The position numbers and the translations under genes were made by a program. This document shows positions 1-6,716 of a DNA stretch of 7,647 nt, one piece after another (position 1 is the first letter of the stretch; each line of letters starts with the position of its first letter). Origin of the DNA: an uncultured Lachnospiraceae bacterium (lineage in GTDB: Bacteria > Bacillota > Clostridia > Lachnospirales > Lachnospiraceae). Where the stretch lies: NCBI GenBank assembly GCA_902773445.1, contig CACYEU010000169.1, positions 1 through 7,647 of the forward strand. Direction: 5' to 3'. The notes beneath the pieces are model-generated. The model did not search any database and had not been told where the DNA came from. It worked only from the letters and a program-made list of their open reading frames with translations.

Positions 1-618
1 AACTACTCATCAGGTATCCGTGATAAGTTCAAGAGCGAGTATGAAGCAGGCGGAAAGAAAGTCACAGAAGCGACTTTCACAGATGAGACGACAGATTTCA
101 AGGCTCAGCTGAACACAATGAAGGATGCAGGCGTTGATCTGCTGTTCCTCCCGATCTACTATGCGCCGGCAGCCAATATCATGACGCAGGCCGCTCAGAT
201 CGGATATGCTCCGACATACTTTGGGGTCGACGGTATGGACGGCATCCTCGGAGCTGACGGATTTGATGCTTCTCTTGCTGAGGGCGTACTTCTCCTGACA
301 CCGTTCACACCTTATTCAGAAGATGAGAACATTCAGAAATTCGTCAAGAACTATGAAGACGCTTACGGCGAGACACCGATCCAGTTTGCGGCTGACGCTT
401 ATGACTGTGTCTATGCGATCTATGATGCGTTCCAGAAGACAGGTCTTGATGCCGATGCTTCCATGGAAGATATCTGCGAAGCAATGATCGAAGTATTCAC
501 AGGCGATTTCACTGCTTCAGGTCTTACAGCTGATTCCATGAAGTGGAATGAAGCCGGCGAAGTCGACAAGACTCCGAAGGTTTGTATCATTCAGGACGGC
601 AAGTACGTTGAGCAGTAA
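1..618 (+). CDS. livJ: Branched-chain amino acid ABC transporter, substrate-binding protein (3' part)
   Basis: The reading frame is open from the first base and ends at TAA 616-618, giving the last 205 residues of a type I periplasmic-binding-protein fold (LivJ/LivK, Peripla_BP_6 family). In a Gram-positive cell this would be a membrane-anchored lipoprotein that captures the solute and passes it to LivHM; the signal peptide and lipobox lie outside the window. Visible family features are the alternation of strands and helices typical of the second lobe, the segment FGVDGMDGI (residues 71-79 of the fragment), a TPFTPYSED stretch, and the C-terminal helix region with FVKNYEDAYGETP and AADAYDCVYAIYDAF. 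It ends with a short lysine-containing strand. The four genes downstream are the matching permeases and ATPases, which supports the call. The family also binds other amino acids, amides and urea, so leucine/isoleucine/valine is the default substrate rather than a demonstrated one. Confidence 0.93.
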   Translation, partial: NYSSGIRDKFKSEYEAGGKKVTEATFTDETTDFKAQLNTMKDAGVDLLFLPIYYAPAANIMTQAAQIGYAPTYFGVDGMDGILGADGFDASLAEGVLLLTPFTPYSEDENIQKFVKNYEDAYGETPIQFAADAYDCVYAIYDAFQKTGLDADASMEDICEAMIEVFTGDFTASGLTADSMKWNEAGEVDKTPKVCIIQDGKYVEQ

Positions 619-655
619 TCTTTTGTGTGATTGAGTAAAACTATTGCTTAATGAA

Positions 656-682
656 GGGGTGCTGCGTTTGGAGCAGCACCCC
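656..682 (+). terminator. Intercistronic hairpin between livJ and livH (attenuator or mRNA stabiliser)
   Basis: GGGGTGCTGC at 656-665 is a perfect 10-bp complement of GCAGCACCCC at 673-682, with a 7-base loop (666-672). It is followed by TATATCCATATT, which has no continuous T run, so it is not a strong intrinsic terminator. In binding-protein transporter operons such a structure commonly lets only some transcripts continue, or protects the 3' end of the binding-protein message, so more binding protein than permease is made. That role is inferred here. It ends 13 bases before the livH ribosome binding site. Confidence 0.65.
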
Positions 683-708
683 TATATCCATATTCAAAGG
701 AACAGATT

Positions 709-1593
709 ATGAGCCTTCTAAACAGTTTGATTTCAGGTCTTAGCCTGGGAAGCGTATATGCCATCATAGCACTTGGATATACCATGGTCTACGGTATTTC
801 CAAGATGCTTAACTTTGCGCATGGCGATGTCATCATGGTCGGCGCATATGTGTCATTTCTGCTGACGAATCACGCCGGAATGAATGCGTGGGTATCGCTT
901 CTTATTGCTATAGCCACATGTACTGTGCTCGGAATTGTTATTGAGAGACTCGCATATCGTCCGCTCAGGGGAACTGGATCGCTTGCGGTATTGATCACCG
1001 CGATCGGTGTATCGTATTTCCTGCAGAACGCGGCGCTCCTTCTCTGGGGAGCAGACCCGAGAATGTTCACCAGCCTCTTTAAGGGATTTAAGACGATTCA
1101 TGCCGCGAACGGATCTCTTACGATCACACCGGAGTCGCTCTTTACAATTCTGGCCAATATTATCATTATGATTGCGCTGACTCTGTTTGTCAGCAAGACT
1201 AAAGCGGGCAAAGCCATGCGTGCCGTTTCGGAAGATAACGGCGCGGCACAGCTGATGGGGATTAATGTCAACCAGTCCATATCGCTGACGTTTGCGATCG
1301 GATCCGGTCTGGCAGCGATCGCCGGTGTCCTGATGTGCTCCGCGTACCCGGTACTGATGCCTACGACAGGCGCTATGCCCGGCATCAAGGCGTTCACCGC
1401 TGCTGTATTCGGCGGCATCGGCTCCATTCCCGGAGCCATGATCGGCGGACTGATTCTGGGGATCATTGAAATCTTTTCGAGAGCGTACATCTCATCAGAA
1501 CTTGCTGATGCGATCGTATTCGCCTGTCTGATAATTGTTCTTCTTATCAAGCCTACAGGACTGCTTGGCAAGAAGATCAATGAGAAAGTGTAG
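709..1593 (+). CDS. livH: Branched-chain amino acid ABC transporter permease LivH
   Basis: This 294-residue protein has the usual LivH length (about 290-310). It is very hydrophobic, with about eight membrane segments, and forms half of the transmembrane channel together with LivM. Family motifs seen in order: GLSLGSVYAIIALGYTMVYG (residues 10-29), LNFAHGD (34-40), ERLAYRPLRG (79-88), a long cytoplasmic loop KAMRAVSEDNGAAQLMGIN (168-186) that corresponds to the ATPase-coupling loop, and FGGIGSIPGAMIGG (234-247). The start at 709 is preceded by AAAGGA (696-701) at a 7-base spacing. It is separated from livJ by the hairpin at 656-682 and followed after 7 bases by livM. The motifs make the family assignment secure, while the exact substrate is inherited from the operon context. 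Confidence 0.95.
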   Translation: MSLLNSLISGLSLGSVYAIIALGYTMVYGISKMLNFAHGDVIMVGAYVSFLLTNHAGMNAWVSLLIAIATCTVLGIVIERLAYRPLRGTGSLAVLITAIGVSYFLQNAALLLWGADPRMFTSLFKGFKTIHAANGSLTITPESLFTILANIIIMIALTLFVSKTKAGKAMRAVSEDNGAAQLMGINVNQSISLTFAIGSGLAAIAGVLMCSAYPVLMPTTGAMPGIKAFTAAVFGGIGSIPGAMIGGLILGIIEIFSRAYISSELADAIVFACLIIVLLIKPTGLLGKKINEKV

Positions 1594-1597
1594 GTGA
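1592..1597 (+). promoter_or_regulatory. Weak, close-set ribosome binding site of livM overlapping the livH stop
   Basis: AGGTGA overlaps the TAG stop of livH and lies only 3 bases before the livM ATG. This is a poorer and closer site than those of livG (AAGGAGG) and livF (AAAGGAGG). No better in-frame start is seen, so livM probably depends on translational coupling with livH (inference). Confidence 0.5.
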
Positions 1598-1600
1598 GCC

Positions 1601-2725
1601 ATGGCAGACAAAATTAAAAAATCAATCAATGCCAAACGGCTTAAAGGCGCTGTTAGGAACAATCAGTACAGAAAAGAAGCAATCATCTCTTACGGCATAC
1701 TCGTGATCGGTTTTATTCTGCTTCAGCTCGGCGCGTCAGCAGGGCTGATCGGACGTAACCTTCAGGGACAGTTTGTGCCGATCTGCGTCTATATGTCTCT
1801 TGCCATTGCCCTTAATCTGGTGGTAGGTCTTTCCGGAGAGCTTTCTCTGGGACATGCCGGATTTATGGCGATCGGAGTTTTCACCGGAATTATCGTGACC
1901 AGAATACTGGAGAGCAGTGTTACCGCTGACTGGCTCAGACTGATCATCGCGCTGATTGCGTCGGCCGTCGTAACCAGTATAGCCGGATTCATCATCGGTA
2001 TACCGATTCTGGGACTGAGAGGCGATTATCTTGCCATTGTCACACTGGCTTTCGGAGAAATCGTCAGGAACCTGATGAATGTGCTGTATTTCGGACTTGA
2101 TAAAAACGGAAAACTCCATTTTGCTTTCAATCATACGATCGAGGAGGTCGATACATCCGGAAGGATCATTACAGGTGCAATCGGAGCCACAGGCGTCCAC
2201 AAGACGGCATCGTTTGCTTCCGCTACGCTTCTGACGGCGTTTACTCTGTTTGTTGTACTCAACCTCAAGAACTCAAAACAGGGGCGCGCGATCATGTCGA
2301 TCAGAGACAACCGGATCGCCGGTGAATCGATCGGACTCAACGTCAGAAAGTATAAGCTTATGGCGTTTGTCATGAGTGCTGCCCTTGCCGGAATGGCAGG
2401 ATGCATGTTCGGACAGAATTACAGCACCATGGCGCCGGCAAAATTTAACGTTAACACCTCGGTGCTCATTCTGGTATTTGTCGTCCTCGGAGGCATCGGC
2501 AATATCTGGGGCGGGATGATTGCGGCAGCCTTGCTGACGGTGCTTCCCGAAGCGCTCAGACAGTTTGCTGATTACAGAATGCTTACCTATGCGATCGTGC
2601 TGATCGTCGTTATGATCTGCACATACAACCCGGCGATCAAAGCCAGGATCTCAGGCATCGTGAAGAAACTCAAACCAAAGAAAAAGAAACACGGAAAAGA
2701 TAAGACCGGAAAGGAGGCAGCGTAA
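1601..2725 (+). CDS. livM: Branched-chain amino acid ABC transporter permease LivM
   Basis: This 374-residue inner-membrane permease pairs with LivH to form the channel. Motifs seen: MSLAIALNLVVGLSGELSLG (residues 66-84) followed by HAGFMAIGVF (85-94), LRGDYLAIVTLAFGEIVRN (139-157), a coupling loop GRAIMSIRDNRIAGESIGLN (228-247), and LGGIGNIWGGMIAAALLTVLPE (297-318). A hydrophilic basic N-terminal stretch of about 26 residues precedes the first membrane helix. The C-terminus after about residue 354 is a lysine-rich cytoplasmic tail with KKLKPKKKKHGKDKTGK. Its start is 7 bases after the livH stop with a weak ribosome binding site, and its TAA directly abuts the livG ATG. Family identity is secure. 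The basic tail may touch the charged extensions of LivG, but that is speculation. Confidence 0.95.
   Translation: MADKIKKSINAKRLKGAVRNNQYRKEAIISYGILVIGFILLQLGASAGLIGRNLQGQFVPICVYMSLAIALNLVVGLSGELSLGHAGFMAIGVFTGIIVTRILESSVTADWLRLIIALIASAVVTSIAGFIIGIPILGLRGDYLAIVTLAFGEIVRNLMNVLYFGLDKNGKLHFAFNHTIEEVDTSGRIITGAIGATGVHKTASFASATLLTAFTLFVVLNLKNSKQGRAIMSIRDNRIAGESIGLNVRKYKLMAFVMSAALAGMAGCMFGQNYSTMAPAKFNVNTSVLILVFVVLGGIGNIWGGMIAAALLTVLPEALRQFADYRMLTYAIVLIVVMICTYNPAIKARISGIVKKLKPKKKKHGKDKTGKEAA
2711..2717 (+). promoter_or_regulatory. Strong ribosome binding site of livG (fixes the extended start)
   Basis: AAGGAGG lies 8 bases before the ATG at 2726. The next methionine in frame is residue 103 or later, inside the ATPase domain, so this site shows that the roughly 61-residue N-terminal extension of LivG is really translated. 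Confidence 0.85.
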
Positions 2726-3787
2726 ATGTCTGACAAGAAAAACTACGTTGAGACCACCGATACCGGTCACGGTTATGAGAACAGACAGGAGATCTACTAT
2801 GATGACAATGTCGGCGGCAGAGCTGTCTTTGTTGATGCCAAAGAGCATCAGCAGGATGCTGTCACTGAAGCGTTTCTCCAGGAAAGAGATAAGGAACGAT
2901 CTCCGATCCTCGAGGTAAAGGGACTGGGTATCGATTTCGGCGGACTGACTGCTGTTGACGATTTCAGCATCGCGATCGGCCGCAGGGAGATCGCCGGACT
3001 GATCGGACCGAACGGTGCAGGCAAGACCACGATCTTCAACATGCTCACCAAAGTGTATGAACCGACCAGAGGAGAGATCATCTTCAACGGCAAGAGCACA
3101 AAGGGCATGAATACGGTTGATATCAACAAGGCCGGAATGGCACGTACGTTCCAGAATATCCGCCTTTTCGATAAGCTGACCGTTGAGGAGAACATCAAGG
3201 TCGCGCTGCATCATACGACAGATTACAACATGATCGACGGAATGCTGCATACGCCGAAGTATCGCAGGGAAGAGGAACGCATCCATGAGGAAGCGATGAA
3301 GTACCTCAAGATCTTCGGTATGACAAAGAGAGCCAATTATAAGGCAGGATCACTGCCTTACGGCGCACAGAGAAGGCTCGAGATTATGAGAGCGCTGGCT
3401 ACCAAGCCGAGACTGCTTCTGCTTGATGAACCTGCAGCCGGCATGAACCCGTCTGAGACCGCTGATCTGATGAATACGATCAGGGATATCAGAGACAAGT
3501 TTGAGATCGCGATCCTGCTGATCGAGCATGATATGAGTCTTGTCATGGGTGTCTGCGAGGGAATCGCAGTGCTCAACTACGGAAAAACGATCGCGAAAGG
3601 TTCGCCGGCTGAGATCCAGAGCAATCCCAAGGTCATCGAGGCTTATCTCGGCAAGAGCCGGGGCAAGATGGAAGAGGAAGAGGCAGAAGAAGCCAAGGAT
3701 ATCGAGGCGGCTTACAAAATCGGAACCGTCACATCCAAAGTCGCGCCGAAACCGGATGAAGGAAAAGACAGAAAGGAGGAGAAGTAA
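2726..3787 (+). CDS. livG: Branched-chain amino acid ABC transporter ATP-binding protein LivG, with N- and C-terminal extensions
   Basis: The ATPase core covers about residues 62-309: Walker A GPNGAGKTT (94-102), Q-loop Q143, signature LPYGAQRRLE (210-219) in place of LSGGQ, Walker B LLLLDEP (230-236), and switch histidine H268 in IEHDM. The EHDM motif and YG-type signature are typical of LivG rather than LivF. It powers solute transport by pairing with LivF on the cytoplasmic face of LivHM. At 353 residues it is about 100 longer than the usual LivG of roughly 255. The first 61 residues are polar and rich in D, E, Y and N with no recognised domain. After YLGK (307-310) comes a tail with EEEEAEEAKD followed by a basic KDRKEEK end. 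The start abuts the livM stop and the stop overlaps the livF start by one base. The core call is secure, while the function of the extensions is unknown. Confidence 0.95.
   Translation: MSDKKNYVETTDTGHGYENRQEIYYDDNVGGRAVFVDAKEHQQDAVTEAFLQERDKERSPILEVKGLGIDFGGLTAVDDFSIAIGRREIAGLIGPNGAGKTTIFNMLTKVYEPTRGEIIFNGKSTKGMNTVDINKAGMARTFQNIRLFDKLTVEENIKVALHHTTDYNMIDGMLHTPKYRREEERIHEEAMKYLKIFGMTKRANYKAGSLPYGAQRRLEIMRALATKPRLLLLDEPAAGMNPSETADLMNTIRDIRDKFEIAILLIEHDMSLVMGVCEGIAVLNYGKTIAKGSPAEIQSNPKVIEAYLGKSRGKMEEEEAEEAKDIEAAYKIGTVTSKVAPKPDEGKDRKEEK
3772..3779 (+). promoter_or_regulatory. Ribosome binding site of livF inside the end of livG
   Basis: AAAGGAGG lies 7 bases before the livF ATG at 3787. It sits within the last codons of livG, and the livG stop and livF start share one base (TAATG), an arrangement that suggests translational coupling of the two ATPase subunits. 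Confidence 0.8.
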
Positions 3788-4497
3788 TGGGTTCTGTACT
3801 TACCGTAAAGAATATCAATGTTTACTACGGTGCGATCCATGCCATTAAGGGCATCTCCTTCGATGTCAACAAGGGAGAGATCGTGACTCTGATCGGTGCA
3901 AACGGCGCCGGTAAGTCGACGACTCTTCACACGATCTCCGGACTGCTGAGAAGCAAGACCGGGGACATAGAGTTCCTGGGCAGCTCAATTGCAAGAACAC
4001 CTGCACATAAGATCGTCTCGCTGGGCATTTCACATGTTCCCGAAGGCAGACGGATCTTTCAGGGACTGACCGTGGAAGACAATCTTCAGATGGGAGCATT
4101 TGTGACGAAGCCTGACAGGATCGCCCGAAACCTTGAGTATGTTTATGAACAGTTTCCGAGACTTAAGGAGAGAGCAAAACAGGTGGCAGGCACATTGTCC
4201 GGCGGCGAGCAGCAGATGCTGGCAATGGGAAGAGGCCTGATGTCTGATCCGAGGCTGCTGATGCTTGATGAGCCGTCAATGGGACTGGCTCCGATCCTCG
4301 TCGATCAGATCTTTGAGATCATTCACAATCTCCACAAAGCCGGAACAACAATCCTTCTCGTAGAGCAGAACGCGCAGATGGCGCTTTCGATCGCTGACCG
4401 CGCTTATGTTCTTGAGACCGGCAAGATCGCGCTCGAAGGATCTGCCGAAGAACTGATGGGGAATGAACAGGTCCAAAAGGCTTATCTCGGAGAGTAA
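3787..4497 (+). CDS. livF: Branched-chain amino acid ABC transporter ATP-binding protein LivF
   Basis: At 236 residues this has the normal LivF length and is the second ATPase of the transporter. Motifs in order: Walker A GANGAGKST (37-45), VPEGRRIF (84-91) in which the Q-loop glutamine position is taken by E86, signature LSGGEQQ (137-143), Walker B LLMLDEP (157-163), the SMGLAP D-loop (164-169), and LVEQNAQMAL (191-200) in which the switch histidine position holds Q194. The PEGRR and VEQN variants are the hallmark of LivF and are seen in the E. coli protein too, so they are not damage. It closes the operon, with two hairpins beginning 5 bases after its stop. Urea or amide transporters of the same family (UrtE-like) are the main alternative for substrate. 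Confidence 0.95.
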   Translation: MGSVLTVKNINVYYGAIHAIKGISFDVNKGEIVTLIGANGAGKSTTLHTISGLLRSKTGDIEFLGSSIARTPAHKIVSLGISHVPEGRRIFQGLTVEDNLQMGAFVTKPDRIARNLEYVYEQFPRLKERAKQVAGTLSGGEQQMLAMGRGLMSDPRLLMLDEPSMGLAPILVDQIFEIIHNLHKAGTTILLVEQNAQMALSIADRAYVLETGKIALEGSAEELMGNEQVQKAYLGE

Positions 4498-4502
4498 AGA
4501 TC

Positions 4503-4528
4503 AAAACTCCGGTCACAACGGAGATTTT
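4503..4528 (+). terminator. First hairpin after livF
   Basis: CTCCG (4507-4511) pairs with CGGAG (4519-4523) around a 7-base loop. Flanking AAAA and TTTT extend the stem if A4524 is bulged. Its TTTT lies within the stem, so alone it is a weak terminator. It probably assists the stronger hairpin just downstream. Confidence 0.55.
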
Positions 4529-4530
4529 AC

Positions 4531-4562
4531 AGCCGCCTGACGATGTCAGGCGGTTGCTTTTT
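4531..4562 (+). terminator. Intrinsic terminator of the liv operon
   Basis: CCGCCTGAC (4533-4541) and GTCAGGCGG (4545-4553) form a perfect 9-bp stem with a 3-base loop. G4532/T4554 and A4531/T4555 can extend it. It is followed by GCTTTTT, a T5 run, which gives the classic Rho-independent layout. It separates the liv operon from the thrC unit. Confidence 0.92.
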
Positions 4563-4599
4563 ATGCGGCAGAAGTGTTTTTCCTGAACAGATTCAGATG

Positions 4600-4628
4600 T
4601 TGATTGCAATCAGACACAGTGATATACT
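4600..4628 (+). promoter_or_regulatory. Sigma-A type promoter of thrC
   Basis: TTGATT (-35, 4600-4605) and TATACT (-10, 4623-4628) are separated by the ideal 17 bases. Transcription would start near 4635, giving a leader of only about 32 bases. That leaves no room for a T-box or other amino acid sensing leader. No operator is evident by eye. Confidence 0.8.
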
Positions 4629-4655
4629 AACTCTGTATAAATTCGTTTGAAATGC

Positions 4656-4660
4656 AGGAG
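4656..4660 (+). promoter_or_regulatory. Ribosome binding site that decides the thrC start
   Basis: AGGAG lies 6 bases before the ATG at 4667. An in-frame ATG at 4652 precedes it, but this would place the site inside the coding region, and nothing like a ribosome binding site stands before 4652. The start at 4667 is therefore preferred. Confidence 0.85.
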
Positions 4661-4666
4661 AATACT

Positions 4667-6166
4667 ATGAAAGAAATTCTATATGAAAGCACACGCGGCG
4701 GAGCCAGAAATGTAACGGCTTCTCAGGCGATTCTGCAGGGTCTTGCACCTGACGGAGGATTGTTTGTTCCGATGACGATGCCTCACCTCGATGACGGATT
4801 TTTCGCTCAGATGAGCGGCAAGCCGTATCAGGAGATTGCATTCGCAGTCTCAAGGCTGTTTCTGAGCGATTACAGCGATGAAGAACTGTGGGACTGCGTC
4901 AACAATGCGTATGACAGTAAATTTGATACAGAGGAGATCGTTCCGGTCGCGAAGGTCGGAGAGAAGACTTATTTTCTGGAGCTGTTCCATGGCGCCACGA
5001 TCGCGTTCAAGGATATGGCACTGTCCATCCTGCCGCATTTTCTGACGCGGGCGGCCCGCAAGAACAATGTCAATGAAGATGTTGTGATCCTGACAGCCAC
5101 TTCAGGCGACACAGGAAAAGCAGCAATGGCCGGATTCGCCGATGTCCCGGGGACAAGGATCATCGTGTTTTATCCGAAAGGCGGAGTCAGTATTGTTCAG
5201 GAGCGTCAGATGATCACACAGACCGGTGACAATACGGCAGTTGTGGCGATCCACGGCAATTTCGATAACGCACAGACCGGTGTCAAGAAAATGTTTGAAG
5301 ACCGGGCTCTGAAAGACAGACTCAAAGCGTCAGGTTTTGTTTTCTCATCGGCAAATTCGATCAACGTCGGACGACTTGTACCTCAGGTCGCTTACTACGT
5401 ATATGGTTACTCAAAGCTTGTCGCTGACGGTGTCATCAAGAACGGCGATCCGATCGATATCGTTGTCCCGACAGGAAATTTCGGCAATATTCTGGCCGCT
5501 CATTATGCGAAACTGATCGGAACACCGGTTGACAAGCTTGTCTGCGCGTCCAATAAGAATAAAGTATTATATGACTTTTTCAATACCGGTGTTTACGATA
5601 AAAACCGTGAATTCTATCTGACAAGTTCGCCGTCGATGGATATTCTGATCTCCAGCAACCTTGAAAGGCTGATCTTTGAGGTCGCCGACCGTGACGCGGC
5701 AAAAACTGCCGAGCTGATGAAGCAGCTTGTGACCGGCGGACAGTATGAGATCACCGATAAGATGAGAGAGAATCTGAGCGATTTCGAAACGGGATTTGCG
5801 ACGGAAGAGCAGATGAGTTCCGTGATCGCGCAGACTTTTAACGATGAGCATTATCTGATGGATACGCATACCGGCGTCGCTGCTTATGTCAGCCGTGAGT
5901 ACGAGAAGAGACAGGATCCCGTAAAACCGATCCTTCTGGCATCGACTGCTTCACCGTTCAAATTTGCCAAGAGCGTGATGGGTGCGATCGATCCGGTCTA
6001 CCGGGAAGTTGATGACTTTGAGCTGCTCGACCGGATGGTCGCGCTCACGGGACATCCGCGCCCCGCAGCAATGAAGGATATCGAAAATGCTCCGATCCTT
6101 CATGACCGCGAATGCAATGTTGAAGAAATGGAAGCAACTGTCTGCTCAATACTGGGACTTAAATAA
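4667..6166 (+). CDS. thrC: Threonine synthase
   Basis: This enzyme converts O-phosphohomoserine to threonine and phosphate using pyridoxal phosphate (cytoplasmic, fold type II). With the chosen start it has 499 residues and begins MKEILYESTRGG, the usual N-terminal signature of bacterial ThrC. Other motifs are GLAPDGGLFVP (25-35), FHGATIAFKDMAL (107-119) with K115 as the expected PLP Schiff-base lysine, TATSGDTGKAAMAGF (143-157), FSSANSINVGRL (226-237), and PTGNFGN (268-274), which cradles the cofactor phosphate. The C-terminal part has HTGVAAYV (401-408) and LASTASPFKF (424-433). Translation from 4652 would add only five residues (MQENT). It has its own promoter and is the first gene of a unit with the small membrane protein 14 bases downstream. 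There is no frameshift or missing key residue. Confidence 0.96.
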   Translation: MKEILYESTRGGARNVTASQAILQGLAPDGGLFVPMTMPHLDDGFFAQMSGKPYQEIAFAVSRLFLSDYSDEELWDCVNNAYDSKFDTEEIVPVAKVGEKTYFLELFHGATIAFKDMALSILPHFLTRAARKNNVNEDVVILTATSGDTGKAAMAGFADVPGTRIIVFYPKGGVSIVQERQMITQTGDNTAVVAIHGNFDNAQTGVKKMFEDRALKDRLKASGFVFSSANSINVGRLVPQVAYYVYGYSKLVADGVIKNGDPIDIVVPTGNFGNILAAHYAKLIGTPVDKLVCASNKNKVLYDFFNTGVYDKNREFYLTSSPSMDILISSNLERLIFEVADRDAAKTAELMKQLVTGGQYEITDKMRENLSDFETGFATEEQMSSVIAQTFNDEHYLMDTHTGVAAYVSREYEKRQDPVKPILLASTASPFKFAKSVMGAIDPVYREVDDFELLDRMVALTGHPRPAAMKDIENAPILHDRECNVEEMEATVCSILGLK

Positions 6167-6180
6167 GAAGGGGGTCATCA

Positions 6181-6528
6181 ATGAGATTCAGCGCATGGAT
6201 TTTTCTGGATGTTGTCATTCTGATCTTTGGTATTTACCAGATCATTATCTGCAGCCAGATGAGAAAGAGCGGTAAGATCAATAGATCGATCCGCAACCGC
6301 AGCAATACTCTTGGGAGACCGTGCCGCGACGAGAAGGGCTATATAGAGGCCATCACAAAGTCCGGTATGATCCTCGGTGTTTCCGCGGTCGTCACGGGGG
6401 TTTATGATTTTATCAGTGATCTGACAGGGTTTCTTCCAATCATAAAACTTCTGATGACAGTCGCATTTCTGTTGATTGCATACTGGTATTTCAGATCAGT
6501 CAATACGGCTACGAAGAAGTATTTTTAA
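6181..6528 (+). CDS. Small membrane protein of unknown function
   Basis: I do not recognise this 115-residue protein. It shows a first hydrophobic helix at about residues 5-24, then a positively charged linker (28-51, rich in R, K, N and S), a second moderately hydrophobic segment at about 62-79, and a third at about 84-104, ending in a short basic tail. By the positive-inside rule the linker would be cytoplasmic. A good ribosome binding site AAGGGGG (6168-6174) sits 6 bases before the ATG, and the gap from thrC is only 14 bases, so it is very likely co-transcribed with thrC. No catalytic or metal-binding motif is visible. The reading frame, ribosome binding site and membrane pattern make it a real gene, but no function can be given. 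Confidence 0.75.
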   Translation: MRFSAWIFLDVVILIFGIYQIIICSQMRKSGKINRSIRNRSNTLGRPCRDEKGYIEAITKSGMILGVSAVVTGVYDFISDLTGFLPIIKLLMTVAFLLIAYWYFRSVNTATKKYF

Positions 6529-6531
6529 TAT
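6526..6531 (+). promoter_or_regulatory. Possible -10 element for the 6S RNA
   Basis: TAATAT within an AT-rich stretch lies 6 bases before the expected 5' end of the 6S RNA (about 6537) and overlaps the stop codon of the small membrane protein gene. The upstream -35 candidates (for example TCAATA at 6500-6505) are poor. The RNA may instead be processed from the thrC transcript, since no terminator is seen between them. Confidence 0.35.
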
Positions 6532-6536
6532 CAATT

Positions 6537-6716
6537 GCCTGGGGTGTTCGACGATCCTGCAATTTGAACCTACAAAACTTTAAAAGGGAGCCTTATATCT
6601 CCGGCCGGCTGTCAGGCCTCATCGCTATCAGTGGAAGGCAAAAAGCCGGATGCGGGCACCCACCTGGCATGAGGCTAGGAGTCAACAAGCGGGAAACGGC
6701 ATCTCCGGGCATTTTT
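6537..6716 (+). ncRNA. ssrS: 6S RNA (ssrS-type)
   Basis: This region carries no convincing protein frame but has the layout of 6S RNA, which mimics an open promoter and binds the housekeeping RNA polymerase holoenzyme. The closing stem joins GCCTGGGGTG (6537-6546) to CATCTCCGGGC (6700-6710), 10 pairs including three G-U and one bulged C. The TGTTCG and TTTGAACC elements on the 5' strand (6545-6550 and 6563-6570) are ones I recall from Firmicutes 6S RNAs. After the central bubble, AGCCTTAT (6589-6596) pairs with ATGAGGCT (6669-6676), and CCGGCT (6605-6610) with AGCCGG (6644-6649) higher up the arm. The length of about 180 bases fits the family. TTTTT at 6712-6716 follows the closing stem and could give the 3' end. 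Ends are approximate. A riboswitch leader for trkA is the main alternative. Confidence 0.82.

Noticed and set aside
1098..1580. Minus-strand open frame (160 codons) opposite livH
   Set aside because: It runs antisense to a membrane protein gene; the composition is the mirror of hydrophobic codons and no family motif is present.
2651..3286. Long minus-strand open frame (211 codons) across the livM/livG junction
   Set aside because: It lies opposite two strongly conserved genes, has no ribosome binding site or recognisable domain, and is explained as an antisense shadow of their codon use.
4563..4666. A T-box or other threonine-sensing leader before thrC
   Set aside because: The promoter at 4600-4628 leaves a leader of only about 32 bases, too short for a T-box, and no leader peptide rich in threonine or isoleucine is present.
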